DNA of 64,000 bases, taken from assembly GCA_965235075.1 (NCBI GenBank), contig OZ249404.1:868001-932000 (forward strand), in the 5' to 3' direction. Positions 8,136 to 16,906 of the stretch are shown here, in pieces. The translations under genes and the position numbers were made by a program. Source of the DNA: Fontibacterium medardense (GTDB taxonomy: Bacteria > Pseudomonadota > Alphaproteobacteria > Pelagibacterales > Pelagibacteraceae). A model generated the notes under the pieces. It did not search any database and was not told the origin of the DNA. It saw only the letters and a list, made by a program, of their open reading frames with translations. Position 1 is the stretch's first letter; each line of letters begins with the position of its first letter.

Positions 8136-9296
8136 ATGCTAAAGATTATTAGTGAAGTTTCTTTAGCAAGAGATCTTGTGAAATGTCAAAGCGTTACTCC
8201 TAAAGATGATGGCGCAATTAATGTTGTTGCAAAAAATTTAAAAAAATTAGGTTTTAAATGTCAAATTATGGAGTTCCAAGAAAAGGGAACGGCAAAAATA
8301 AAAAATTTATATGCAAAAATTGGCAAAAGCTCTCCTAACTTTTGTTTTGCTGGACACACAGATGTTGTCCCTGTTGGAGATTTAAAATCTTGGACTGTTA
8401 ACCCTTTTGGTGGTGTTATCAAAAATCAAAAGTTAATTGGTCGTGGTGTTAGTGATATGAAAGGCTCAATTGCTTGTTTTATTTCTGCAGTTAGTGAATT
8501 TTTAAAAAAAAAGAAAAAATTGAAAGGCTCAATTAGTTTTTTAATAACAGGTGATGAAGAAACTATTGCAATTAATGGCACTCAAAAAGTTATCGAAAAA
8601 TTAATACAAAAAAAAGAAAAAATTGATTTCTGTATAGTAGGAGAGCCTACTAATGAAAATAAACTTGGCGATATGATTAAAATCGGAAGAAGAGGAAGTA
8701 TAACAGGTCATTTAACAATTTTAGGCACCCAAGGACACGTTGCTTATTCATATACATATAATAACCCCTCTACAATTATAGTTGAGATTTTAAATAATAT
8801 TAAAAAATTAAAACTAGACAGTGGTAATAAAGATTTTCAACCTTCTAATCTTGAAGTTACAAAAATTACTATTGATAACACAGCAGACAATGTCGTTCCT
8901 GCAGAAGCAAAAGCTTCCTTTAATATAAGGTTTAATAATTTGCACACATCAAGCTCTCTTAAGAAAAAATTAAACAAAATTTTTTCTTCTATTACTAAAA
9001 AGTCTAAAGCAAATTACAAAATTAAATACAATGTTTCGGGGGAATCTTTTTTAACAAAACCTAGCAAAACTGTTTACATGATTAAAAATGTTATAAAAAA
9101 GAGCACAAAAATTAATCCTGTGCTATCAACGACGGGCGGTACTTCTGATGCTCGTTTTATAAAAAAAATCGCTCCTTGTATTGAATTTGGTTTAATTGCA
9201 AAAACTATCCATCAAGTAGATGAAATGGCAAGAGTTGCTGATTTAAAAAAATTAAAAAATATATACTTAGATATCCTTGTTAATTACTTTAAGTGA
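8136..9296 (+). CDS. dapE: Succinyl-diaminopimelate desuccinylase
   Basis: DapE removes succinate from N-succinyl-LL-diaminopimelate. The 386-residue M20-family zinc peptidase has metal and catalytic motifs FAGHTDVVPVG (about 70-80), GRGVSDMKGSIA (about 102-113), TGDEE (about 138-142), GEPT (about 172-175), a dimerization domain in the middle, and TGGTSDARF near residue 335 followed by IHQVDE close to the C-terminus. Only a single base separates it from dapD. Its TGA stop overlaps the GTG start of the following deacetylase-family gene. Confidence 0.96.
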   Translation: MLKIISEVSLARDLVKCQSVTPKDDGAINVVAKNLKKLGFKCQIMEFQEKGTAKIKNLYAKIGKSSPNFCFAGHTDVVPVGDLKSWTVNPFGGVIKNQKLIGRGVSDMKGSIACFISAVSEFLKKKKKLKGSISFLITGDEETIAINGTQKVIEKLIQKKEKIDFCIVGEPTNENKLGDMIKIGRRGSITGHLTILGTQGHVAYSYTYNNPSTIIVEILNNIKKLKLDSGNKDFQPSNLEVTKITIDNTADNVVPAEAKASFNIRFNNLHTSSSLKKKLNKIFSSITKKSKANYKIKYNVSGESFLTKPSKTVYMIKNVIKKSTKINPVLSTTGGTSDARFIKKIAPCIEFGLIAKTIHQVDEMARVADLKKLKNIYLDILVNYFK

Positions 9297-10218
9297 CAAC
9301 TTGCATATTCACCGCTGATTCTTCTATTCAACACGATACTGGCCCTGGTCATCCAGAATGTCCTGAGCGAATTCCATCAATTATAAATGGTTTAAAAAAA
9401 ATACAAACTCTAAAATTAATCTGGAAAAAAGTAGGATCTTTTGATGAAAAATATATTAAACTTACTCATTCAGAAAAATATTTTGAAAAAATTAATCAAT
9501 CATTTCCAAAAGAAGGTTTAGCTTTTCTTGATGGAGACACCATTGTTTCTAAAGGTAGTAAAAAAGCAGCTTACGATGCTGTTGCATCAATTATTAATGC
9601 AATCGATGCTGTAATGAATAAAGAGTTTGATAATGCCTTTTGCGTTATTAGACCTCCTGGCCACCACGCTGAAAAAGAACAGGCTATGGGATTTTGCCTA
9701 TTTAATAACGTTGCTGTAGGGGCAACTTATTTAATAGAAAAATATAAACTAAATAGAGTTGCAATCATTGACTTTGATGTTCATCACGGAAATGGCACGC
9801 AAGACATTTTTTATAATGAAAAAAAATTTTATATATTTCATCGCACCAGTTTCCATTTTATCCAGGAACAGGTTCAGAAGATGAAACCGGCAAATATAAT
9901 AATATTTTAAATATTCCTCTAAAAGCTGGAACAGGTTCTAAAGAATTTTTTAATAGTTATAAGAAAGTTTACGACAAGTTAAATGAATTTAAGCCTGAAT
10001 TTATATTATTATCAGCCGGTTTTGATGCTCACAAAAATGATCCTTTAGCTAACATTAATTTAGAATCTAAAGATTATTACACATTAACAAAAGAAATTAT
10101 GAAAATTGCAAAACAAGTTTGTGGTAATAAAATTGTTTCAATTTTAGAAGGTGGCTACAATCTTACAGCAATACAAGAAAGTGCGAAATATCACGTTGAG
10201 GCTTTGTTAGAAATTTAA
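9293..10218 (+). pseudogene. Histone deacetylase / acetylpolyamine amidohydrolase family gene with a frameshift
   Basis: The first frame (GTG at 9293) encodes an HDAC-superfamily N-terminus with TGPGHPECPERI, RPPGHHAEKEQAMGFCLFNN and IDFDVHHGNGTQDIFY, including the catalytic His pair and zinc-binding Asp and His. The reading frame goes wrong at the A8 run 9819-9826 and stops at 9910. Adding one A gives KKILYISSHQFPFYPGTG and continues through LSAGFDAHKNDPLA (third zinc ligand) and LEGGYN to TAA at 10216-10218. The repaired protein would be 308 residues, normal for the family. All catalytic residues survive. So the break is recent, a sequencing error, or is bypassed by slippage. It overlaps dapE by four bases. 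Confidence 0.88.
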
Positions 10219-10219
10219 A

Positions 10220-10957
10220 TTAATAAATAATATTTTCCAAATATAATCCTGCGGCAGGAGCTGGGGATGCACATTTAGATCTATCTTTAGAATTTAATGC
10301 ATCTAGTAAATCTTTTTTTGTCCATTTATTTTCACCTACAAGCTTTATGCATCCCATCATAGAACGAACTTGGTGCTGTAAAAAAGACTGCGATTCAAAA
10401 TAACTATAAATATAATCATCTTTTCTAAAAATATTTATTTTTTCCATAGTTTTTATTGGAGATTTAGCTCCACAAGAAGCCGATCTGAAAGTTGTAAAGT
10501 CATGAGTACCAATTAAAATTTGCGCAGCATCATTCATTTTTATTTCATCAAGTTTTATTTTTAATTGCCAAGCCCTATCTTTTTCTATGGACAATGGTGA
10601 GTCTCGATTAATAATTACATATTTATAAATTCTTAATTTTGCATCTCGTCTTGCATCAAAATCATCGTTTATTGATTCTGTTTTTAAAATACTAATAGAT
10701 TCATTTTTTAAATGAAAATTTAAAGCATCAGTAATTTTTTTAACATCAATATCTTTATTAAAATCAAAATGAAAAACCTGATGTATTGCATGTACGCCTG
10801 TGTCTGTTCTTCCAGCACCAAAAATTGTTATCTTTTTTTCAGCTATCTTTTCAATTGCTTGTTCAATCGCTTCCTGAACTGATCTACCATTTAATTGTCT
10901 TTGCCAACCTACAAAATGAGTGCCATCGTATTCAACTATACATTTCAATCTTGGCAT
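10220..10957 (-). CDS. truA: tRNA pseudouridine(38-40) synthase
   Basis: TruA makes pseudouridine at positions 38-40 of the tRNA anticodon arm. The 245-residue protein has the family's catalytic motif FGAGRTDTGVHA with the nucleophile D52, and the N-terminal EYDGTHFVGWQRQ. The length is normal. It abuts fmt with no gap, forming the conserved unit def-fmt-truA on the minus strand. It converges on the deacetylase-family gene with one base between stops. Confidence 0.97.
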   Translation of the reverse strand: MPRLKCIVEYDGTHFVGWQRQLNGRSVQEAIEQAIEKIAEKKITIFGAGRTDTGVHAIHQVFHFDFNKDIDVKKITDALNFHLKNESISILKTESINDDFDARRDAKLRIYKYVIINRDSPLSIEKDRAWQLKIKLDEIKMNDAAQILIGTHDFTTFRSASCGAKSPIKTMEKINIFRKDDYIYSYFESQSFLQHQVRSMMGCIKLVGENKWTKKDLLDALNSKDRSKCASPAPAAGLYLENIIY

Positions 10958-11878
10958 TTAAATCAATTGTGATGCTTTGGGAATTTTATAGCCTAATAAA
11001 AATTCTTTTACTTTTTGAATTTTCTTTCCGGGTCTTTGTATTTCTAAAACTTGAATTGCAAAATCTTTACAAGCAATTAAAAGATTGTCATTAAGTGTTG
11101 TGCCAATTTTTCCTTTTTGATCTATAACCTCTGCTTTCCAAATCTTAATTCTTTCATTTTCAAATTTAAAACAAGCCCCTGGCGTTGGATTTAGTGCATT
11201 AATTTGTTGTACAATTTTATCTGCGTTATTATTCCAATTAATTTCTTCATCTTCGCGTGTAATTTTTTTAGCATGAGTGGCTTTGGCGTGATCTTGTTCT
11301 TCAAATTTAGCCTTATCTTTTTCAATTAGATCAATGGCCTTAATGATTAATTTAGAACCCAAAATCGACAGCTGATCACTTAATAAACCGTAATTAAGTT
11401 GATTATTAATCTCTATCTTCTCAGACAACATCACAGGTCCTGAGTCTAAACCTTTTTCAATTTTCATAATTGAGATTCCTGTAAACTTATCACCATTCAT
11501 AATTGACCTTTGAATGGGTGCTGCGCCTCTCCAATTAGGTAATAGCGAAGCATGAATGTTGATGAAACCTTTCTTGGATAAATTTAAAAAATTTTCAGGG
11601 ATAATTTGTCCGTAAGCAACAACGATCACTAAATCAGGGCTTATCTTTTTAAAAAAATCTAATTCCCCTTCATCTCTTAATGAGCTCGGATGGTGAACTT
11701 TTAAATTATTCTTTTCCGCTTCTAAATGCACTGGAGTTTTTTCAATTTTTAAACCTCTATTAGATTTTTTTGGCGGCTGCGTATAAACATGAATAATATT
11801 TAATTTTTTTTTAAGTAATTCTTTTAGTGCAGGAACAGCAAACGCTGGTGTTCCCATGAAAATTATTTTTAATGACAT
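10958..11878 (-). CDS. fmt: Methionyl-tRNA formyltransferase
   Basis: Fmt formylates initiator Met-tRNA using 10-formyltetrahydrofolate. The 306-residue enzyme has an N-terminal Rossmann-like domain starting IIFMGTPAFAVPAL. It contains the formyl-transfer motif NIHASLLPNWRGAAPIQR near residues 107-124 (catalytic Asn and His) and the matching Asp in GLDSGPV near 145. The C-terminal OB-like tRNA-binding domain follows (about 205-300). It lies seven bases after def, whose product removes the formyl group from nascent proteins. Confidence 0.97.
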   Translation of the reverse strand: MSLKIIFMGTPAFAVPALKELLKKKLNIIHVYTQPPKKSNRGLKIEKTPVHLEAEKNNLKVHHPSSLRDEGELDFFKKISPDLVIVVAYGQIIPENFLNLSKKGFINIHASLLPNWRGAAPIQRSIMNGDKFTGISIMKIEKGLDSGPVMLSEKIEINNQLNYGLLSDQLSILGSKLIIKAIDLIEKDKAKFEEQDHAKATHAKKITREDEEINWNNNADKIVQQINALNPTPGACFKFENERIKIWKAEVIDQKGKIGTTLNDNLLIACKDFAIQVLEIQRPGKKIQKVKEFLLGYKIPKASQLI

Positions 11879-11885
11879 GGATTAC

Positions 11886-12416
11886 CTAAAAATTAATGTG
11901 ATCTGAAACGTCTTCCTTTTTTGCTTTTAAGAGTTTTTTTAAAATAAAAGATTTTTTCAATTTTGATAAATAATCAATAAATAATATTCCATTTAAATGA
12001 TCAATTTCATGCTGGATACATGTAGCAAGTAAACCTTCTGCTTTTAATAATTGTTCTTTTCCATTTTGATCTAAATATTTTACGTGGCATTTTTCTGGTC
12101 TTTCAATTTCTGCAAATTGTTTAGGCAATGAGAGACAGCCTTCTTCAAAAGTACATTTTATTTCTGATGTCCAAACAATTTCTGGATTTACAAAATACAT
12201 CGGGTTATTTGGTTCTGGTTCTTTTGCTATATCAATTACAATAACTCTTTTGTGGACTCCGATTTGAACGGCTGCAAGACCAATTCCAGGAGCTGCATAC
12301 ATTGTCTCCAGCATATCTTTCATTAATTTTTTAATCTCCACATCAACCTTCTGAACTGGTTTTGATTTAATTCTTAATTGAGGATCTGGCTCTGTTAAGA
12401 TTTGCCTAATAGTCAT
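11886..12416 (-). CDS. def: Peptide deformylase
   Basis: Def removes the N-formyl group from new proteins. The 176-residue metalloenzyme has all three family motifs in order: GIGLAAVQIG (about 44-53), EEGCLSLP (about 91-98, metal-binding Cys) and IQHEIDHLNG (about 134-143, the HExxH metal ligands and catalytic Glu). Length is normal. It leads the def-fmt-truA unit, 45 bases after the recR start region on the same strand. Confidence 0.97.
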   Translation of the reverse strand: MTIRQILTEPDPQLRIKSKPVQKVDVEIKKLMKDMLETMYAAPGIGLAAVQIGVHKRVIVIDIAKEPEPNNPMYFVNPEIVWTSEIKCTFEEGCLSLPKQFAEIERPEKCHVKYLDQNGKEQLLKAEGLLATCIQHEIDHLNGILFIDYLSKLKKSFILKKLLKAKKEDVSDHINF

Positions 12417-12461
12417 AATTAAAAAAATACTAAATCTGCTTAATTAATCAAGCGCTTGATG

Positions 12462-13070
12462 CTAATCGCTATTCAAAGAGCTACGATATTTAAATGCTGA
12501 AAATAATGTTCCATCATCTAAATATTCAATCTCTCCACCCACTGGCAGACCGTGAGCCAACTTTGTTACCTTCACATTTAAATTTTTAATACTGTCTTTA
12601 ATATAATGAGCTGTTGTTTGCCCTTCGATTGTAGCGCTTGTTGCTAGGATAACTTCTTTTACAGAATTAGCTTTAATTCTGTTTACTAATGAACCTATTA
12701 ATAGATCTTCTGGATTTACTCCGTTAATTGCAGATAGCGTACCTCCTAAGATATGGTACTGACCACTATAAACATTGGTGCTTTCGAGAGCCCACATGTC
12801 CGCTACATTTTCTACAACACAGATTTGTTCATAATTATTTTTATTGTTACAGTTACACTCAATTTTATTAGTTTTAAAATTTCCACAACTATTACAACGA
12901 GCAACATTTTGGTAAACTTTATCTAAAGCTCCAGACAATGGCTTCATAATATTGTCTCTGTTTTTTAAAAGATAAAGAGCAATACGCCTTGCAGACTTTG
13001 GTCCTAATCCTGGCAATTTTGCAATTAGAAACATTAATGTTTCTAAATCTGGATGGGAATTATTTTTCAT
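12462..13070 (-). CDS. recR: Recombination mediator RecR
   Basis: RecR acts with RecO and RecF to load RecA at single-strand gaps. The 202-residue protein has an N-terminal helix-hairpin-helix segment (LPGLGPKSARRIA, about 19-31), a zinc-binding region with several cysteines (CNSCGNFKTNKIECNC, about 58-73), and a Toprim domain starting ICVVENVADMWALE near residue 82. It follows ebfC by two bases in the conserved dnaX-ebfC-recR cluster. Confidence 0.96.
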   Translation of the reverse strand: MKNNSHPDLETLMFLIAKLPGLGPKSARRIALYLLKNRDNIMKPLSGALDKVYQNVARCNSCGNFKTNKIECNCNNKNNYEQICVVENVADMWALESTNVYSGQYHILGGTLSAINGVNPEDLLIGSLVNRIKANSVKEVILATSATIEGQTTAHYIKDSIKNLNVKVTKLAHGLPVGGEIEYLDDGTLFSAFKYRSSLNSD

Positions 13071-13072
13071 TA

Positions 13073-13390
13073 CTAAAAAGGAAGTTTAAATCCAGGAGGC
13101 AGTTTTAAACCACCCGTTATTTTTGACATTTCCTCTGATGATTTAACCTCGATTACCTTCTTAGCATTATTAGTAGCTATAACAATTAGGTCTTCTAAAA
13201 CTTCTTTTTCTTCTGTCATTAACTTTGGATCAATGTCTATTTTGATCATCTCATGATCGCCGTTCATAATTACTTTCACAGCACCATTGTTTGCAACTCC
13301 TTCTGCTTGAATATTCTTTAATGAGGCTTTAACTTCAGCCATTTTTTGCTGCATCTCTTGAGCTTTTTTTAACATACCACCAAAATCCAT
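13073..13390 (-). CDS. Nucleoid-associated protein YbaB/EbfC
   Basis: This 105-residue protein starts with the typical MLKKAQEMQQKMAEVKASL helix and contains GVANNGAVKVIMNGDHEM and the C-terminal GGLKLPPGFKLPF signature of YbaB/EbfC. Such proteins form DNA-binding dimers; their exact role is uncertain. The start overlaps the dnaX stop by one base and recR follows two bases later, so it is part of the dnaX-ebfC-recR operon. Confidence 0.94.
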   Translation of the reverse strand: MDFGGMLKKAQEMQQKMAEVKASLKNIQAEGVANNGAVKVIMNGDHEMIKIDIDPKLMTEEKEVLEDLIVIATNNAKKVIEVKSSEEMSKITGGLKLPPGFKLPF

Positions 13391-15084
13391 TACTTAGTCT
13401 CCTCTACTTCACTAAGTTCGGCGTCTGGAAAATTTTCTTTTATCTTTTTATAAACTTCACTATCAAGCGCATCTTGTAGTAATTTTTTTTTGTGAATTTC
13501 CTTATTTTCAAAAATTGTATTTTTACCCGTTTCTTTTGACAAAGATATAATCCATCTTTCTCCTGTCCACAGCTTAAGCTTCTCGGTTAAAGATCTTACA
13601 AAATTTTTAGATAATTTTTCATTAAACGAAATATCAATTTTACCAGTCTCAAATTTTACCACTCGAACATTTCTTTCTAAATCAAATTTTAATTCAATTT
13701 CTTTTTTATCGTTTGTAATTTGTACTAATTTTTCAAATGAATTAATTATTTCAACTTTTTCAACTTCTTGTTTTTTTTCTAAAATTTTTGGGTTGCGGTC
13801 AATATCTTCGGCTTTTTCTTGTATAATACTTTTGATTTGCGTCTTTGCTGAAGTTTGCTTGTTAATTATTGTTCCAGGTTTAATTTCGTTAAAATCATCT
13901 TTTTTCTCTGTCGGTTCAGCTATTGCACGTGTGTCTGAATTTAAAGCGTCCTCAATTACTTGCTCTGGGCTTGGTAAATCTTTTAAATGCACTAGTCTCA
14001 TAATTAACATTTGAAAAGAAAGAAAATGATTTGGAACGAAATTTAATTCTTCAATTCCTTTAAGAATAAATTGCCAGATCATTGAAATATAAGAAAAATC
14101 AATATCTTTAGATAGTTTAAAAATTAATTCAGATTCAGATTCAGAAACTGTTAAGTCGTTTTCAATTTTGCCAAAACTTTTGCTTCTAGAAATTAAATAA
14201 ATAACTTCAAGCATATCTTGCAAAACTAATTTTGAATCTGCTCCCAAATCAAATATTTCTTGGGCATCCTGAAGGGCTTTCTCTTTATCACCATCAATTA
14301 CAAAACGTACAAGATCAATAATTCTTGAACGGTCTGCTATACCTAACATTGCTCTAACTGATTTTTCAGTAATCTCTTCGCCTAAAACATTAAATGTTGA
14401 AATGGCCTGATCTAATATAGATAGCGCATCTCTTACTGATCCTTCTGACGCTTTTGCAATTAGCATTAAAGCTTTTTCGTTAATTTTTGCTTTTTCTTTC
14501 TCCGAAATTTTCTTTAAGAAAGAAATCATTTCTTCAAGTTTAATTCTTCTAAGATCAAATCTTTGACATCTTGAGATTATAGTTAATGGTATTTTTTTAA
14601 CCTCAGTAGTTGCTAAAATAAATTTAAGATGAGGGGGTGGTTCTTCTAAAGTTTTAAGCAAACCATTAAATGCTTGCTTTGATAACATGTGAACTTCATC
14701 AATAATGAAAACTTTATACTTAGCGCTTGTAGGATAATATTTAGCAGAATCGATTAATTCTCTAATATCATCAATTCCAGTTTTAGAAGCAGCATCCATT
14801 TCTAAAACATCGATATGATTTGAATTTGTTATAGCTTCACAATGACAAAAGCCCTCACACTTTTTTTCTGGGCTCTCAGAATTTTTACAATTAATAGCTT
14901 TTGCAATTATTCTTGCAGTTGTCGTTTTTCCAACTCCTCTAATACCTGTTAATAAATATGCATTAGGAATACGATCCATTTTGATCGCATTTTTAATAAT
15001 CTGAACCATTACGTCTTGACCTATAACTTCGTCAAAACTTTGTGGTCGATACTTTAATGATAAACCTTTACGATTATTTTCCAT
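13390..15084 (-). CDS. dnaX: DNA polymerase III subunit gamma/tau
   Basis: DnaX is the clamp-loader ATPase that also tethers polymerase cores. The 564-residue protein begins LSLKYRPQSFDEVIGQ, has Walker A GIRGVGKTT (48-56), a Cys zinc site (about 72-87), Walker B with DEVHML (about 128-133), and the sensor-1 region ATTEVKKIPLTIISRCQRFDLRR. Domain III ends near residue 370. A charged linker and a tau-type C-terminal domain (about 455-550) follow. An A8 tract in the linker, at codons 436-438, could generate a short gamma form (see findings). It is preceded by the SRP RNA gene on the same strand. Confidence 0.95.
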   Translation of the reverse strand: MENNRKGLSLKYRPQSFDEVIGQDVMVQIIKNAIKMDRIPNAYLLTGIRGVGKTTTARIIAKAINCKNSESPEKKCEGFCHCEAITNSNHIDVLEMDAASKTGIDDIRELIDSAKYYPTSAKYKVFIIDEVHMLSKQAFNGLLKTLEEPPPHLKFILATTEVKKIPLTIISRCQRFDLRRIKLEEMISFLKKISEKEKAKINEKALMLIAKASEGSVRDALSILDQAISTFNVLGEEITEKSVRAMLGIADRSRIIDLVRFVIDGDKEKALQDAQEIFDLGADSKLVLQDMLEVIYLISRSKSFGKIENDLTVSESESELIFKLSKDIDFSYISMIWQFILKGIEELNFVPNHFLSFQMLIMRLVHLKDLPSPEQVIEDALNSDTRAIAEPTEKKDDFNEIKPGTIINKQTSAKTQIKSIIQEKAEDIDRNPKILEKKQEVEKVEIINSFEKLVQITNDKKEIELKFDLERNVRVVKFETGKIDISFNEKLSKNFVRSLTEKLKLWTGERWIISLSKETGKNTIFENKEIHKKKLLQDALDSEVYKKIKENFPDAELSEVEETK

Positions 15085-15091
15085 AAAAAAC

Positions 15092-15185
15092 GGGAGACTG
15101 AGGACAACCTGAAAAATTATCGTTACGGCTGCTTCTTTTCAGACCTGACCGGATTAGCGTAACCTCCACCTGCCACCAATCTCCC
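15092..15185 (-). ncRNA. ffs: Signal recognition particle 4.5S RNA
   Basis: On the minus strand the ends GGGAGA and TCTCCC pair into a terminal stem. The apical domain has the conserved Ffh-binding sequence: GGTCAGG, the short stem TCT/AGA capped by a GAAA tetraloop, and AGCAGCC (around 15131-15152). The canonical loop is GGAA, so this is a GNRA variant. About 94 bases fit the small bacterial SRP RNA. It sits just upstream of dnaX in the same orientation, a common alphaproteobacterial location. Confidence 0.92.
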
Positions 15186-15233
15186 AAAATATTATAACAA
15201 GATAATTAAAAAAAAACGACAGCTATAATAATT

Positions 15234-16070
15234 TTAATATCTAAATGAATTGGCAAAATAAACACCTAAAATATCTAATTTTTCAGTATGTTTTTTTAAA
15301 ATCGTTAGAGCTTTTTTTACTGCTAAATTTTCAATATGCCCTTCAATATCAAGATAAAAACTTACCTGTTTAAAAGAATTTCCAGTTGAAAAACTTTCAA
15401 GTTTTGTAAGATTAACTTTATTCTCAGCAAAGCCTCCTAAAGCCTTATGCAGTGCTGATGGCACGCTTTTTAAGCGAAAAATACAAGAAGTAATATATTT
15501 CTTATTTTTTTTATATAATTTTGGTCTTGCTGAAGCTGACATAATTAAAAATCTTGTAACGTTACCTTTTAAATCTTCAAAATTTTTCTTTAAAATCTTC
15601 AATCCATAAATCTTTGCAGCAAGAGCTGAGGCGATCGCAGACTCAGATTCTATTTGATGTTCAGAGATGTATTTTGCAGACCCAGCAGTATCAGCAGCCA
15701 CGATCGGCTGTAATTTTAATTTATAAATATTTTTCTTACACTGCCCAATTGCCTGTGCATGGCTTCGTACAGTTTCGATTTGTTTAATAGAAACACTTTT
15801 TAATCCTAATAAGCAGTGTTCAACTTTTTGAAAGTGCTCTCCTTCTATTTTTAATCTAGAAGAAGATAATAAGTAATGAACGTCTGCAACTCTACCCGCT
15901 ATAGAATTTTCAATTGGAATTAATAATTTACTATTTTTGATACTTTTAGTTTTAACAAAAGCATCTTCAAAGGTCTTGCAGCATATCATATCAGGATTTT
16001 TAAAAATCTTTACTGCTGCTAAATGTGAATAAGCGCCCTGCTCTCCTTGTATAATTATTTTATTGCCCAT
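15234..16070 (-). CDS. pheA: Prephenate dehydratase
   Basis: This enzyme converts prephenate to phenylpyruvate in phenylalanine synthesis. The 278-residue protein has the dehydratase domain starting IIQGEQGAYSHLAA, the region IPIENSIAGRVADVHYLL, and GNVTRFLIM at about 173-181 with the catalytic Thr-Arg-Phe. A regulatory ACT domain follows (about 190-270, SVPSALHKALGGFAENKVNLTKLES). There is no fused chorismate mutase. The start overlaps the kdsB stop region by 11 bases. The kdsB-pheA-cytochrome c arrangement is common in alphaproteobacteria. Confidence 0.95.
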   Translation of the reverse strand: MGNKIIIQGEQGAYSHLAAVKIFKNPDMICCKTFEDAFVKTKSIKNSKLLIPIENSIAGRVADVHYLLSSSRLKIEGEHFQKVEHCLLGLKSVSIKQIETVRSHAQAIGQCKKNIYKLKLQPIVAADTAGSAKYISEHQIESESAIASALAAKIYGLKILKKNFEDLKGNVTRFLIMSASARPKLYKKNKKYITSCIFRLKSVPSALHKALGGFAENKVNLTKLESFSTGNSFKQVSFYLDIEGHIENLAVKKALTILKKHTEKLDILGVYFANSFRY

Positions 16071-16800
16071 TTTTCATAATATTTCTTATTTCTTCTAAAT
16101 CTTCAATAGTATCTACGCCTAAAGGGTAAGAATCCGTCAAACCTACGCTTATAGATATGTCGTTATCCATTGCGCGCATTTGCTCTAGGCTTCTATTAAT
16201 TTCATTATCACTTCTTTTTAAAGAGATAAATTTTTTTAATGTTTTGTATTGATAACCATAAATACCAACATGATGATAATAAAAATTATTTTTATCAATA
16301 TTTTTTAATCTAAAAAAATCTAATGCATTAGTAAAATTATTTATTTGTATTTCTTTTTTAATTTCAACTTTTACAATATTTTTATTTTCTAAATCTTTTA
16401 TAGAATTTAGTTTTGTGGCAAGAGTTGCTATTTGGTACGAATTATTATTCATAAATTTATCTAACAATGTTATTGCCGATGGATCAATGTTCGGCATATC
16501 TCCTTGCAAGTTAATAATATTGTTCGGTTTTTTAGAAAAATTTTTTTCTATAGCTTCAAAAATTCTATCAGAGCCTGTTTTGTGTTCTTTGCTAGTTAAA
16601 ATACTTTTTCCACCAACATCTTTTATAACTTTTGCAATTTCCTCGTCTGCTGTGGCAACGTAAACTTCTCCGATTTTGCTATCGATGGCTCTCTGCCAAC
16701 AATGAACAATCATAGGTTTATTATTAATTAACAATAAAGGTTTATTGGGTAATCTGGTTGCTCGTAAATGACTTGGTATTAAAATAACTGTATTGTTCAT
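16060..16800 (-). CDS. kdsB: 3-deoxy-manno-octulosonate cytidylyltransferase
   Basis: KdsB activates Kdo as CMP-Kdo for lipopolysaccharide inner-core synthesis. The 246-residue protein has the nucleotidyltransferase motif IPSHLRATRLPNKPL (about 8-22), VATADEEI, GSDRIFEA and NLQGDMPNIDP (about 98-108), in the family order. It indicates a Gram-negative outer membrane with Kdo. It is divergent from the cytochrome c gene, and the intergenic gap carries a 7-base inverted repeat. Confidence 0.95.
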   Translation of the reverse strand: MNNTVILIPSHLRATRLPNKPLLLINNKPMIVHCWQRAIDSKIGEVYVATADEEIAKVIKDVGGKSILTSKEHKTGSDRIFEAIEKNFSKKPNNIINLQGDMPNIDPSAITLLDKFMNNNSYQIATLATKLNSIKDLENKNIVKVEIKKEIQINNFTNALDFFRLKNIDKNNFYYHHVGIYGYQYKTLKKFISLKRSDNEINRSLEQMRAMDNDISISVGLTDSYPLGVDTIEDLEEIRNIMKNGQ

Positions 16801-16808
16801 AATTTAAA

Positions 16809-16831
16809 TTATGCGACTGTAAGACGCATAA
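16809..16831. repeat. Inverted repeat between kdsB and the cytochrome c gene
   Basis: TTATGCG and CGCATAA form 7-base arms around a 9-base spacer, eight bases upstream of the kdsB start. It may be a stem-loop in the kdsB leader or an operator between divergent genes. No known binding site was recognised. Confidence 0.3.
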
Positions 16832-16906
16832 AATAGATTTTAAAAAAAATTTTTTACTTTAAAGATTATGATGTTATACAATTTAGATTATAAAAATCAC
16901 TAGAAT

